64,000 bases of DNA from Curtobacterium luteum. Lineage in GTDB: Bacteria > Actinomycetota > Actinomycetes > Actinomycetales > Microbacteriaceae. Under the pieces are notes generated by a model. That model searched no databases, had not been told where the DNA came from, and saw only the letters and a program-made list of their open reading frames with translations. Each line of letters opens with the position of its first letter. Position 1 is the first letter of the stretch. The position numbers and the translations under genes are program-made. Below, piece after piece: positions 53,093 through 60,915 of the stretch. The stretch lies in contig NZ_BMOI01000012.1 in the NCBI RefSeq assembly GCF_014646995.1, positions 62,001-126,000 on the forward strand, in the 5' to 3' direction.

Positions 53093-54223
53093 GTGTTCGT
53101 CGCCTGGCGCGATCTCCGGTTCGCCCGCGGACGCTTCGTGCTCATCGGCACCGTCGTGGCGCTCATCACCCTGCTCGTCGGGTTCCTCGCCGGACTCACC
53201 GGCGGACTCGCAGCGCAGAACGTCTCCGCCGTGCTCGCCCTGCCGGGCGACCGGCTCGTCCTGCAGCAACCGTCCGACGGACAGCCGTCGTTCTCGGAGT
53301 CGCGCATCGGCCGGGAGGCCCTGGTCGGTTGGCGAGCGTCGGCCGGCGTCGACGAGGTGGTGCCGGTGGGCATCGTCCAGGGTCGTGCCGCGCGGGCCGC
53401 GGCCGGTTCCGCCGCCGGGTCGGCCGGTTCCGCCGCCGGGTCGGCCGGGGACGGCACCGCCGTGGGCGTCGCGCTCTTCGGCCTGCCGGCGTCCGCGGGT
53501 CGTGACGGTGTCGCAGCGCTCGCACCCCGCTCGGTCGACGAGGTCGGTCTGTCCGCCGGGGCCGCGCACGACCTCGGTGTCCGTGCCGGCGACCGCGTCA
53601 CGATCGCGGGGACGACCTTCCGGGTCGCGATCGTCGGCGGCGACGCCTGGTACAGCCACACCCCCGTCGTCGCGATGACCTCGGACGCGTGGTCCGTGGC
53701 CGACCGGAGCCTCGGCGGAGACGGCGACCCCACCCTGCTCGCCGTCAGCGGTCACCCCGACTGGGCGGCCGTCTCCGCCCGGACCGACACGTCAGCAGCG
53801 ACACCGTTGGCCTCGCTGACCGCACTCGAGACCTTCAAGTCGGAGGTCGGGTCGCTCGGGCTCATGATCGCGATGCTGTTCGGGGTCTCCGCACTCGTCG
53901 TCGGTGCGTTCTTCACGGTGTGGACGATGCAGCGCTCCGGGGACGTCGCCGTGCTCAAGGCCCTCGGTGCGAGCACGCCGTCACTCGTCCGCGACGCCCT
54001 CGGGCAGGCGCTCGTCGTGCTCGTCGTCGGCATCGGGGTCGGCACAGCCGTCGTCGTCGGGCTCGGGACGCTCGCCGGCGGCGCCCTGCCCTTCCTCCTC
54101 AGCCCGCTCACCACGCTCGTCCCCGGGGCGGTGATGGCGCTCCTCGGTCTCGCCGGTGCTGCCGTCGCCCTCCGCACCGTCACCGCAGCCGACCCCCTCA
54201 CCGCACTCGGGAGCAACCGATGA
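53093..54223 (+). CDS. ABC transporter permease, FtsX/MacB type
   Basis: The 376-residue permease has one N-terminal span (residues 18-40), a large extracellular domain, then three spans near residues 260-285, 310-335 and 340-360. AVLKALGAS is the conserved cytoplasmic loop. An Ala/Gly/Ser run near residue 105 comes from a 21-bp tandem repeat (about 53404-53446). AGGAAGGA lies five bases before GTG 53093. Antimicrobial-peptide resistance or lipoprotein export is possible, given the adjacent two-component system. Confidence 0.86.
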   Translation: MFVAWRDLRFARGRFVLIGTVVALITLLVGFLAGLTGGLAAQNVSAVLALPGDRLVLQQPSDGQPSFSESRIGREALVGWRASAGVDEVVPVGIVQGRAARAAAGSAAGSAGSAAGSAGDGTAVGVALFGLPASAGRDGVAALAPRSVDEVGLSAGAAHDLGVRAGDRVTIAGTTFRVAIVGGDAWYSHTPVVAMTSDAWSVADRSLGGDGDPTLLAVSGHPDWAAVSARTDTSAATPLASLTALETFKSEVGSLGLMIAMLFGVSALVVGAFFTVWTMQRSGDVAVLKALGASTPSLVRDALGQALVVLVVGIGVGTAVVVGLGTLAGGALPFLLSPLTTLVPGAVMALLGLAGAAVALRTVTAADPLTALGSNR

Positions 54224-54930
54224 TCACCCTCGACGACGTCACCCTGACCTTCCCCGACGGCGACCGCCGCGTCACCGCCGTCGACCACGTGTCCCTCACC
54301 GCTTCCGCAGGCGTGGTGACGGGCATCACCGGGCCGTCCGGCTCGGGCAAGTCCTCGCTGCTGGCGGTCGCCGCCACGCTCATCCGGCCGGACTCCGGGC
54401 GGGTGCTCGTCAGCGGGGCCGACGGCTCGGGGGTGGATGCTGCCCGCCTGTCCCGCCGCGAGGCCGCCGAACTCCGACGGGATCGGATCGGCATCGTGTT
54501 CCAGCAGTCGAACCTCCTGCCCTCGCTCACCGCCACCGAGCAGCTGCTCGTGATGGGCCACCTCGGCGGGGGTCGGCGCCGGGTCGACCGGGGCCGGGTC
54601 TTCGATCTGCTCGACGCCGTCGGACTGTCGGAGCACGCCGACAAGCGTCCGGCGCAGCTGTCCGGCGGACAGCGGCAGCGGGTCGCGATCGCCCGGGCAC
54701 TCGTCAACGAGCCGGACGTGCTGCTGGTGGACGAGCCGACGAGCGCACTCGACCAGGAGCGGGGCGGGGCCGTCATGGACCTCATCGCGCAGCTGACGCA
54801 CGAGCGCGGGACCGCGACCCTGCTCGTCACGCACGACCTCGTGCACCGACGCACGCTCGACCGGCTCGTCACGGTGCTCGACGGGCAGCTCGTCCCGGAG
54901 GCCGCCGACGCCGCCGTGCACGCAGCCTAG
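54220..54930 (+). CDS. ABC transporter ATP-binding protein (MacB/LolD type)
   Basis: The 236-residue ATPase has Walker A GPSGSGKSSL near residue 40, the signature LSGGQRQR near 145, Walker [13 protein letters not shown] near 168 and the H-loop LLVTHD. Its ATG overlaps the permease stop (ATGA), so the two form a two-gene exporter. Its TAG stop supplies the -10 of the next gene. Confidence 0.93.
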   Translation: MITLDDVTLTFPDGDRRVTAVDHVSLTASAGVVTGITGPSGSGKSSLLAVAATLIRPDSGRVLVSGADGSGVDAARLSRREAAELRRDRIGIVFQQSNLLPSLTATEQLLVMGHLGGGRRRVDRGRVFDLLDAVGLSEHADKRPAQLSGGQRQRVAIARALVNEPDVLLVDEPTSALDQERGGAVMDLIAQLTHERGTATLLVTHDLVHRRTLDRLVTVLDGQLVPEAADAAVHAA

Positions 54931-54933
54931 GAT
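54928..54933 (+). promoter_or_regulatory. -10 element TAGGAT that includes the upstream stop codon
   Basis: TAG (54928-54930) ends the ABC ATPase gene and begins TAGGAT; the phosphatase ATG lies six bases later (54940). Confidence 0.6.
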
Positions 54934-54939
54934 CGGGGC

Positions 54940-55674
54940 ATGGCGACCGTCCTCCTCGTCCGGCACGGACGCACCACCGCGAACGCGACCGGACTGCTCG
55001 CCGGGCGCACGGCCGGGGTCCGGCTCGACGACGTCGGGCGGCGGCAGGCCCAGCGGACCGCCGAGCGCATCGCAGCGGTCCCGCTCGCGGCCCTCGTCAC
55101 GAGTCCGCTCGAACGCTGCCGTCAGACGTCCCGAGCGATCGCCGACGCCCAGCGCGCCGCGCACGGGTCCGTCCCGGAGACCGTCGTCGAGCGGGCGATC
55201 ACCGAGGCCGACTACGGGGAGTGGCAGGGCCGCGCGCTCGCCGACCTGGCGAAGGAGCCGCTGTGGCGCACCGTCCAGGCGAACCCGAGCGCGGTGGTGT
55301 TCCCGGGCGGCGAGTCGATGCCGACCATGCAGTCCCGCGCGGTGACGGCCGTGCGGCGGCTCGACGCCGAGGTCGAGCGGCAGCACGGGCCCGGCGCGGT
55401 CTGGGTCGCGGTGAGCCACGGCGACATCGTGAAGTCCGTGCTCGCCGACGCGTTCGGCATGCACCTCGACCTGCTCCAACGGATCGCGGTCGGCCCGGCC
55501 TCGGTGTCGATCGTCCGCTACGGCGAGCACCGACCCGAGGTCGTGGCGACGAACACCGAGTCGGGGGACCTGTCGTGGCTCGCCGCAGCTCCCGCACCGA
55601 GCGGCGACGCCGCGGTCGGCGGGGGCGCCGGACACGCGTCGACGGACGATCGGCCGAACACCGCGCGACCCTGA
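54940..55674 (+). CDS. Histidine phosphatase family protein (MSMEG_4193/Rv2135c-like)
   Basis: The 244-residue enzyme has the catalytic LLVRHGRTTANATG at the N terminus (His 9), the Glu/Asp in ITEADYGEWQGR near 90, and VSHGDIVKSVLADA near 160. It is a phosphoglycerate-mutase-like phosphatase. Its family is known in actinobacteria beside DUF3090 and SCO1664 genes, as here. The C-terminal 30 residues are a Gly/Ala tail. It is the first gene of the trio; DUF3090 has its own TACAAT promoter 22 bases past the stop. Confidence 0.9.
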   Translation: MATVLLVRHGRTTANATGLLAGRTAGVRLDDVGRRQAQRTAERIAAVPLAALVTSPLERCRQTSRAIADAQRAAHGSVPETVVERAITEADYGEWQGRALADLAKEPLWRTVQANPSAVVFPGGESMPTMQSRAVTAVRRLDAEVERQHGPGAVWVAVSHGDIVKSVLADAFGMHLDLLQRIAVGPASVSIVRYGEHRPEVVATNTESGDLSWLAAAPAPSGDAAVGGGAGHASTDDRPNTARP

Positions 55675-55695
55675 ACGGTCGGAGCCCGGCGCTCC

Positions 55696-55701
55696 TACAA
55701 T
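55696..55701 (+). promoter_or_regulatory. TACAAT -10 of the DUF3090-SCO1664 unit
   Basis: TACAAT is six bases before ATG 55708. TGAACG (55672-55677) lies 18 bp upstream and overlaps the phosphatase TGA. This is the best -10 match in the window. Confidence 0.6.
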
Positions 55702-55707
55702 CGCGGT

Positions 55708-56235
55708 ATGCCCACCATCGTCCACGGCTTCGACTGGCCGGACCGCATCGTCGTCGGCACGATCGGACGCCCAGGCGAGCGCGCGTTCTACCTGCAGGCG
55801 CGGGACGGCAAGCGCGTCACGAGCGTCGCCCTCGAGAAGGAACAGTCGGCGGTGCTCGCCGAGAAGGTCGACGAGCTGCTCGACGAGGTCGCCACGGTCG
55901 ACGACAACCGCTTCAGCGTGCCGGACACCGCGCCGAAGGAGCTCTTCGACGCCGACCCGCTCGACCAGCCCGTCGAGCCGGAGTTCCGTGCCGGCGCCCT
56001 CCGCCTCGGCTTCGACCCCGCGACCGCGCAGGTCGTCATCGAGGCCTACCCGATCGAGGCCGAGGTCGAGATCGTCGCCGAGGAGCGGGGCGAGGACGGC
56101 GAACTCGAAGCGGTCGTCGAGATCCCCGAGCCCGCGGAGCTGTTCCAGGTGAAGATCCCCGTCGGGACCGCCCGGGCCTTCGTCGAACGCACCCGCGAGG
56201 TCGTCGCGGCCGGACGCCCGCCCGGGGTGGCATGA
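55708..56235 (+). CDS. DUF3090 family protein
   Basis: The 175-residue protein belongs to DUF3090, found almost only in actinobacteria. It is acidic, with KRVTSVALEKEQSAVLAEKVDELLDEV early and FRAGALRLGFDPATAQVVIEA in the middle, both family hallmarks. No enzyme motif is seen. The end overlaps the SCO1664 start by four bases. Its function is unknown; constant company with a phosphatase and a kinase-like protein suggests one pathway. Confidence 0.9.
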   Translation: MPTIVHGFDWPDRIVVGTIGRPGERAFYLQARDGKRVTSVALEKEQSAVLAEKVDELLDEVATVDDNRFSVPDTAPKELFDADPLDQPVEPEFRAGALRLGFDPATAQVVIEAYPIEAEVEIVAEERGEDGELEAVVEIPEPAELFQVKIPVGTARAFVERTREVVAAGRPPGVA

Positions 56236-56984
56236 GCGAGGTCTCGATCCGGGCGCGGATCCGCGAGGCGTCGAACGCGACCTTCCTCGCCGACCTCGAC
56301 GGCACGCCCGTGGTCTACAAGCCGATCGAGGGCGAGCGCCCGCTGTGGGACTTCCCCGACGGCACCCTCGCCGGGCGGGAGGTCGCCGCGCACCTCGTGT
56401 CCGAGGCGTTCGGCTGGGGGATCGTGCCGCCGACCTGGCTCGGCGACGGGCCGTTCGGGCCGGGCATGCTGCAGCGCTGGCAGGAGATCGACCCCGCACA
56501 GGACGCCGTCGACCTCGTACCCCCGGGGGACGCCGAGGCCCCCGACTCGACCTGGCTGCCGGTGCTCGAGGCGATCGACGAGCACGAGCAGCCCGTGACG
56601 CTCGTGCACGAGGACTCCGAGCAGCTCCGGCGGATGGCGGTCTTCGACGTCGTGGTGAACAACGCCGACCGCAAGGGCGGGCACGTGCTCGCGATGCCCG
56701 ACGGGCACCGGTACGGCGTCGACCACGGGCTGACCTTCCACGTCGAGCACAAGCTCCGCACGGTGCTGTGGGGGTGGATCGGCGAGCCGCTCAGCGCGGA
56801 CGAGCTCGAGGGCATCGACCGGGTCACCGAGGCGCTCCGGGGCGACCTCGGGCAGGCGCTCGAGGAACACCTCACCGTCTCGGAGATCGACACGCTCCGC
56901 GCACGGTGCGCAGCCCTCCGCGCTGTCGGCATCTTCCCGCCCCCACCGGGACACGGCCCCGCCGTGCCCTGGCCGCTGTTCTGA
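56232..56984 (+). CDS. SCO1664 family protein (PI3/4-kinase-like fold)
   Basis: The 250-residue protein has family hallmarks: TPVVYKPIEGERPLWDFPDGTLAGREVAA near residue 25 (Lys for ATP), VFDVVVNNADRKGGHVL near 140 (catalytic loop DxxxxNxDRxxxN-like) and YGVDHGLTFH near 160 (metal-binding DHG). This resembles phosphatidylinositol 3/4-kinase-type domains. Substrate unknown. In many actinobacteria the trio precedes mshC of mycothiol synthesis; here mshC does not follow. Confidence 0.9.
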   Translation: MSEVSIRARIREASNATFLADLDGTPVVYKPIEGERPLWDFPDGTLAGREVAAHLVSEAFGWGIVPPTWLGDGPFGPGMLQRWQEIDPAQDAVDLVPPGDAEAPDSTWLPVLEAIDEHEQPVTLVHEDSEQLRRMAVFDVVVNNADRKGGHVLAMPDGHRYGVDHGLTFHVEHKLRTVLWGWIGEPLSADELEGIDRVTEALRGDLGQALEEHLTVSEIDTLRARCAALRAVGIFPPPPGHGPAVPWPLF

Positions 56985-57020
56985 CGCGACCGCGCCGCGG
57001 CGCGGCGTCGCGCGCTGCCG

Positions 57021-57115
57021 CCGCCAGCGCGAGTCTCGGCGTGAGCGACACCTCTCGCGCGCGGGGCCGCGAGCGATGTCGCCCACGCCGAGTCTCGGCC
57101 CGCCCCCGCCGAGAC
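57021..57115. repeat. GAGTCTCGG repeat, intergenic copy
   Basis: The spacer 56985-57188 holds GAGTCTCGG at 57031 and two inverted or direct partners (CGAGTCTCGG, CGAGACTCGG) plus GCGACACCTCTCG at 57045-57057. The order matches the reverse complement of 30428-30532. It lies between convergent genes, followed by palindrome copy 7. Confidence 0.7.
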
Positions 57116-57133
57116 TCGGCGCGACCGGGTGAC

Positions 57134-57175
57134 GGCCTGGAGGCACGTGTCGGGCCCGCCACGTGCCTCCAGGCC
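57134..57175. repeat. 42-bp intergenic palindrome, copy 7
   Basis: GGCCTGGAGGCACGTGTC and GCCACGTGCCTCCAGGCC surround GGGCCC. Outer pairing continues to 57127-57182 (GGGTGAC with GTCACCC). It lies between convergent SCO1664 and vWA genes. Confidence 0.85.
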
Positions 57176-57188
57176 GTCACCCGCCGGC

Positions 57189-59231
57189 TCAGAACGACCA
57201 GTCGTCGCGCCCGGAGCCCCCGAAGAGGCCGCCGCTGAACGCGCCACCGCCTCGGCGCGAACCGAGGTAGGAGCCGACCACGGCCACGCCGAGGTCGTCG
57301 TTCTCCGGTGCCACGACCGTGCCGTCGACGCGCTTCGCCATCGCATCGATGAACCGCGCGAGTCCCGGGTCGTCGCCGAGACGGAAGAACGTGGTCTGCG
57401 CGCCCAGTCGACCGGCGTTCTCGAGCTCCCGGACGGACAGCGCGATCGTGATCGGGTCGGGCGGGTAGTTGAACCAGACCTGCCCGTTCGGTTCGAGGTG
57501 CGAGGTCGGCTCGCCGTCCGTGACGATGAGCAGCACCGGTTGCGCTGTCGGGTGCTTCCGGAAGTGCCGGTTCGCGAGCAGGAGCGCGTGGTGCAGGTTC
57601 GTGCCCTTGTCCCACATCGCGTCGAGTCCGACGAGGTGTTCGATGTCCATGACCTCGGCCTCGCGGCCGAACGCGATCATCTGCAGGTCGTCGCCGCGGA
57701 ACCGGGTCGACACGAGGGTGTGCAGGGCGAGGGCGGTGCGCTTCATCGGGACCCAGCGGTCCTCCATCGCCATGGAGAACGAGGTGTCGACGAGGAGCGC
57801 CACGCAGGCCTGCGTCCGGGCCTCGGTCTCCTGCACCTCGACGTCGTCGATCGTGAGCCGGACGCCGGGGCCGGTCCGACCCTCGGCCGCGGTGCGGGTG
57901 AGGGCGTTCGTGATCGACCGGGTGACGTCCCACGGCTCGGTGTCGCCGTACTCCCACGCCCGGGTCGCACCGGACGGCTCGCCCGAGGCGCCGGACCGAC
58001 GGAGGTCGCGCGCGCCCTGACGGCCGGACATCCGCTCGGCGACGTCCTTGAGCAGGCTCTTCCCGAGCTGTCGCATCGCCTTCGGGGTGAGCTGGAGCTG
58101 CCCGTCCGATCCGCGGCGGACGGTGCCCGAGTTCCGGAGCGCCTTCTCGAGCTGCTGCAGGGTCCGGGCGTCCACCGCGGCCTCGTCACCGAGCTGCCGG
58201 GACAGCGCGTCGAGGTCGAGGTCGTCGAGGTCCGAACCCGGTCCGGTCTGGGCGAGCTGCTCCGCCAGGGCGTCGAGATCCGCGATGTCTTGGAACACCC
58301 CGGTCCCGTCGCCGAGACCGAGCCCCTGGTCGCCGTCCATCCGTTCCGATCCGCCCCAGTCCTCGCCGGGACGGAGTGCGCGGAGGTTGCCGTCGAGCTG
58401 CCCGAGCTGGCCCATCAGGTCCGGCGATCCGAACGCCTGCTGGGCGAGCGCGTCGAGCTCGTCCCGCTGCTCCTGGGTCATCGAGTTGCGCATGCGCTGG
58501 GCCGCGGCCGCACGTGCAGCGAGGTCGTCGAGCAGTTCGTCGACGTCCTTCGGGTCCGACGGGAAGTACTGCCCGTGCTTCGCCATGAAGTCGTCGAACT
58601 GCTCCGGCGTGTCCGTCCCCGCGCGGTGGGCCTCGAGCATCTCGTTGAGGTCGCGCATCATCTCCGAGACGGCGGCGCGGTCCTCGTCGGTGGCGTTCTC
58701 GAGCGCCTGCTTCATGCCGGCGAAGCGCTGGTCGAGGACCTCACGACCGAGCAGGTCCTTGATCTCCTCGTACTTCTGCCGGGCGGTAGGGCTCTTCCAG
58801 TCGTAGCCGCCGAGCTCCTGCACCGCGGCCGCGGGGGACGGCGGCAGGCTGTCGAGCTGCATCTCGGCGAGTGCGCGGTCACCGTCTTCGAGGTCGATGT
58901 TCCGCGCGAGTTCGCCCCGCTCGGCCAGCACCGCCTCGTCGAGGAGCTGCTTGACCTGCTGCAGCGTCCCGTCGAGGTTGTTCCGGCTCGTGAGGTCGCG
59001 CCGGCGCTCGGCCACGCGGCGCATGAGGTCGTCGAGCCCGCGCTGCGTCCGCCCGCCCCGGCGGAGGAACTCCCGCAGCGCGCGCTCGGGCGACGTGCCG
59101 CCCATGACGTCCTCGCCGATGGCGTCGAGCGCCTCGGACAGGTCGACCGGGGGCGCGAGGGGGTCCGGCCCGCCCTCGTACCTTCCGTAGCGGGCGTCGC
59201 GGGTGAGGCGCCGGTTCTGGCGGCTAGCCAT
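57189..59231 (-). CDS. von Willebrand factor A domain protein paired with an AAA ATPase
   Basis: The 680-residue protein has a long helical, Asp/Glu/Gln-rich N-terminal part (to about residue 460) and a C-terminal vWA domain (about 480-660). The MIDAS site starts with LLVDTSFSM (DxSxS) and includes DKGTNLHHAL and IVTDGEP. The tail is Gly-rich (GGGAFSGGLFGGSG). ATG 59231 overlaps the ATPase stop by eight bases. The pair resembles MoxR/chelatase-type complexes that remodel or assemble proteins; the client is unknown. Confidence 0.88.
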   Translation of the reverse strand: MASRQNRRLTRDARYGRYEGGPDPLAPPVDLSEALDAIGEDVMGGTSPERALREFLRRGGRTQRGLDDLMRRVAERRRDLTSRNNLDGTLQQVKQLLDEAVLAERGELARNIDLEDGDRALAEMQLDSLPPSPAAAVQELGGYDWKSPTARQKYEEIKDLLGREVLDQRFAGMKQALENATDEDRAAVSEMMRDLNEMLEAHRAGTDTPEQFDDFMAKHGQYFPSDPKDVDELLDDLAARAAAAQRMRNSMTQEQRDELDALAQQAFGSPDLMGQLGQLDGNLRALRPGEDWGGSERMDGDQGLGLGDGTGVFQDIADLDALAEQLAQTGPGSDLDDLDLDALSRQLGDEAAVDARTLQQLEKALRNSGTVRRGSDGQLQLTPKAMRQLGKSLLKDVAERMSGRQGARDLRRSGASGEPSGATRAWEYGDTEPWDVTRSITNALTRTAAEGRTGPGVRLTIDDVEVQETEARTQACVALLVDTSFSMAMEDRWVPMKRTALALHTLVSTRFRGDDLQMIAFGREAEVMDIEHLVGLDAMWDKGTNLHHALLLANRHFRKHPTAQPVLLIVTDGEPTSHLEPNGQVWFNYPPDPITIALSVRELENAGRLGAQTTFFRLGDDPGLARFIDAMAKRVDGTVVAPENDDLGVAVVGSYLGSRRGGGAFSGGLFGGSGRDDWSF

Positions 59232-60609
59232 AGACGGCCTCGCCCCCTCCGGACTCCTTGCTGATCTTGCGCGCGAGGAACAGGCCCTCGAGGGCGAGCT
59301 CGATCGCCCCGGCCCGTGCGCCGTCGTCGTTCGCCCCGAGGCGCTCGCACACCTGGTCGTACACGTCCGACTCACCGATCGGGGGCAGGCCCGCGAGGAA
59401 GTCGCGGGCGCTGACCTGCTCGCCCGTCGTGACCATCGTGCCGCCGTCGAGCGCCTCGACCAGGACGCCGAAGTCGATGCCGCGGAAGCGCTCCCGGACG
59501 GTCTCGGCGGTCGCCGTGCGGAGCAGGTGCTCGAGCACCTCGTCCGCACGGTCTTCTTCGCCGTTCTCGAACTCGATCTTGCCGCCGAGGACGTCGACGG
59601 CGGTCTCGAGGTCGATCGGCCGGGCGACGGCGTGCTCCTCGCCCTGGCGGGCTGCGCGGTGCACGGCCGCAGCGGACACCGTCTCGGCGCCGGCGATCGC
59701 GAAGCGGGCGCTCACACCGCTGCGCTGGTCGACGGCGCTCGACTGCCGGAGCGCCCGCGTGAACCGGGCGAGGATCTCGACGAGGGCGTCGGGCACGTCC
59801 GCGGTGAGTGCGGCCTCCTGCTTGATGACGGCGATCTCGTCCGCCAGCTGGATCGGGTAGTGGGTGCGGATCTCGGCGCCGAAGCGGTCCTTCATCGGGG
59901 TGATGATCCGGCCGCGGTTCGTGTAGTCCTCCGGGTTCGCACTCGCCACGACGAGGACGTCGAGCGGCAGTCGCAGCACGTAGCCGCGGATCTGCACGTC
60001 CCGCTCTTCCATCATGTTGAGCATGGCGACCTGGATGCGCTCGGCGAGGTCCGGGAGCTCGTTGATCGCGACGATGCCCCGGTGTCCGCGCGGGACCAGG
60101 CCGAAGTGGATCGTCTCGGGGTCGCCGATGCTGCGGCCCTCCGCGACCTTCATCGGGTCGACGTCGCCGATGAGGTCCGCGACGCTCGTGTCGGGCGTCG
60201 CGAGCTTCTCGACGTAGCGGTCGTCGCGGTGCCGCCACTCGATCGGCATCGCGTCGCCGAAGTCGGCCGCCCGCTGGACGCTGGCGGTCGTGATCGGTTC
60301 GAACGGGTGCTCACCGAGCTCGGAGCCGGCGATGACGGGCGTCCACTCGTCGAGCAACCCCTGCAGGGTGCGGAGCAGTCGGGTCTTGCCCTGGCCGCGC
60401 TCGCCGAGCAGGACGACGTCGTGCCCGGCGATGAGGGCGCGTTCGAGCTGCGGGATCACGGTGGTCTCGAAGCCGTGCAGGCCGGGCCACGGGTCGCGGC
60501 CCTCACGGAGGGCCTGGAGGAGGTTGTCGCGGATCTCGGCGCGGACCGACTTCTGGACGTGACCAGAAGCGCGGAGCTCGCCGACCGTACGGATGTCAGG
60601 TCGGGTCAC
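59224..60609 (-). CDS. AAA+ ATPase, MoxR / magnesium-chelatase-like
   Basis: The 461-residue ATPase has Walker A LLGERGQGKTRLLR near residue 70, Walker B-like GIVAINELPDL near 185, and VLVVASANPEDYTNRGRIITPMKDRF (sensor 1 and arginine finger region) near 225. The C-terminal lid follows. GTG 60609 lies seven bases after TACCGT. The vWA gene overlaps its end, making a two-gene operon. It is divergent from the MFS gene, with palindrome copy 8 in the 306-bp spacer 60610-60915, which holds no gene. Confidence 0.9.
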   Translation of the reverse strand: MTRPDIRTVGELRASGHVQKSVRAEIRDNLLQALREGRDPWPGLHGFETTVIPQLERALIAGHDVVLLGERGQGKTRLLRTLQGLLDEWTPVIAGSELGEHPFEPITTASVQRAADFGDAMPIEWRHRDDRYVEKLATPDTSVADLIGDVDPMKVAEGRSIGDPETIHFGLVPRGHRGIVAINELPDLAERIQVAMLNMMEERDVQIRGYVLRLPLDVLVVASANPEDYTNRGRIITPMKDRFGAEIRTHYPIQLADEIAVIKQEAALTADVPDALVEILARFTRALRQSSAVDQRSGVSARFAIAGAETVSAAAVHRAARQGEEHAVARPIDLETAVDVLGGKIEFENGEEDRADEVLEHLLRTATAETVRERFRGIDFGVLVEALDGGTMVTTGEQVSARDFLAGLPPIGESDVYDQVCERLGANDDGARAGAIELALEGLFLARKISKESGGGEAVYG

Positions 60610-60730
60610 GTCGCCGACGGTACGCCTCGCCTCCGACACGCACCAGTGGACGGACGAGGTGACCAGGGACGGTCTGGGCCCACGCCGCCGGTTCCGGGGC
60701 GACGCGCCAGCGGCGGACCGGCCGTGCCGG

Positions 60731-60772
60731 TGGGGAGAGGCGCGTGGCGGCGCCGCACCGAGCCTCCAGTCC
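60731..60772. repeat. 42-bp intergenic palindrome, copy 8 (degenerate left arm)
   Basis: The right arm GCCTCCAGTCC and the GGCGCC centre match the family, while the left arm (TGGGGAGAGGC) has decayed. It lies between divergent genes, upstream of the MFS gene. Confidence 0.65.
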
Positions 60773-60915
60773 GCTTGTGGGTTGCCACCGCACTTGCGAT
60801 GATTGTGACTTCGGCGCCGGAGCCGGGTTCGAGTAGGGGGATCCGGCTCCGCGTCGGAACCGCTCGGACCGCACCTGCGAACCACCTGCGCGTTCCCGGC
60901 GTAGGTTCTCCATCC

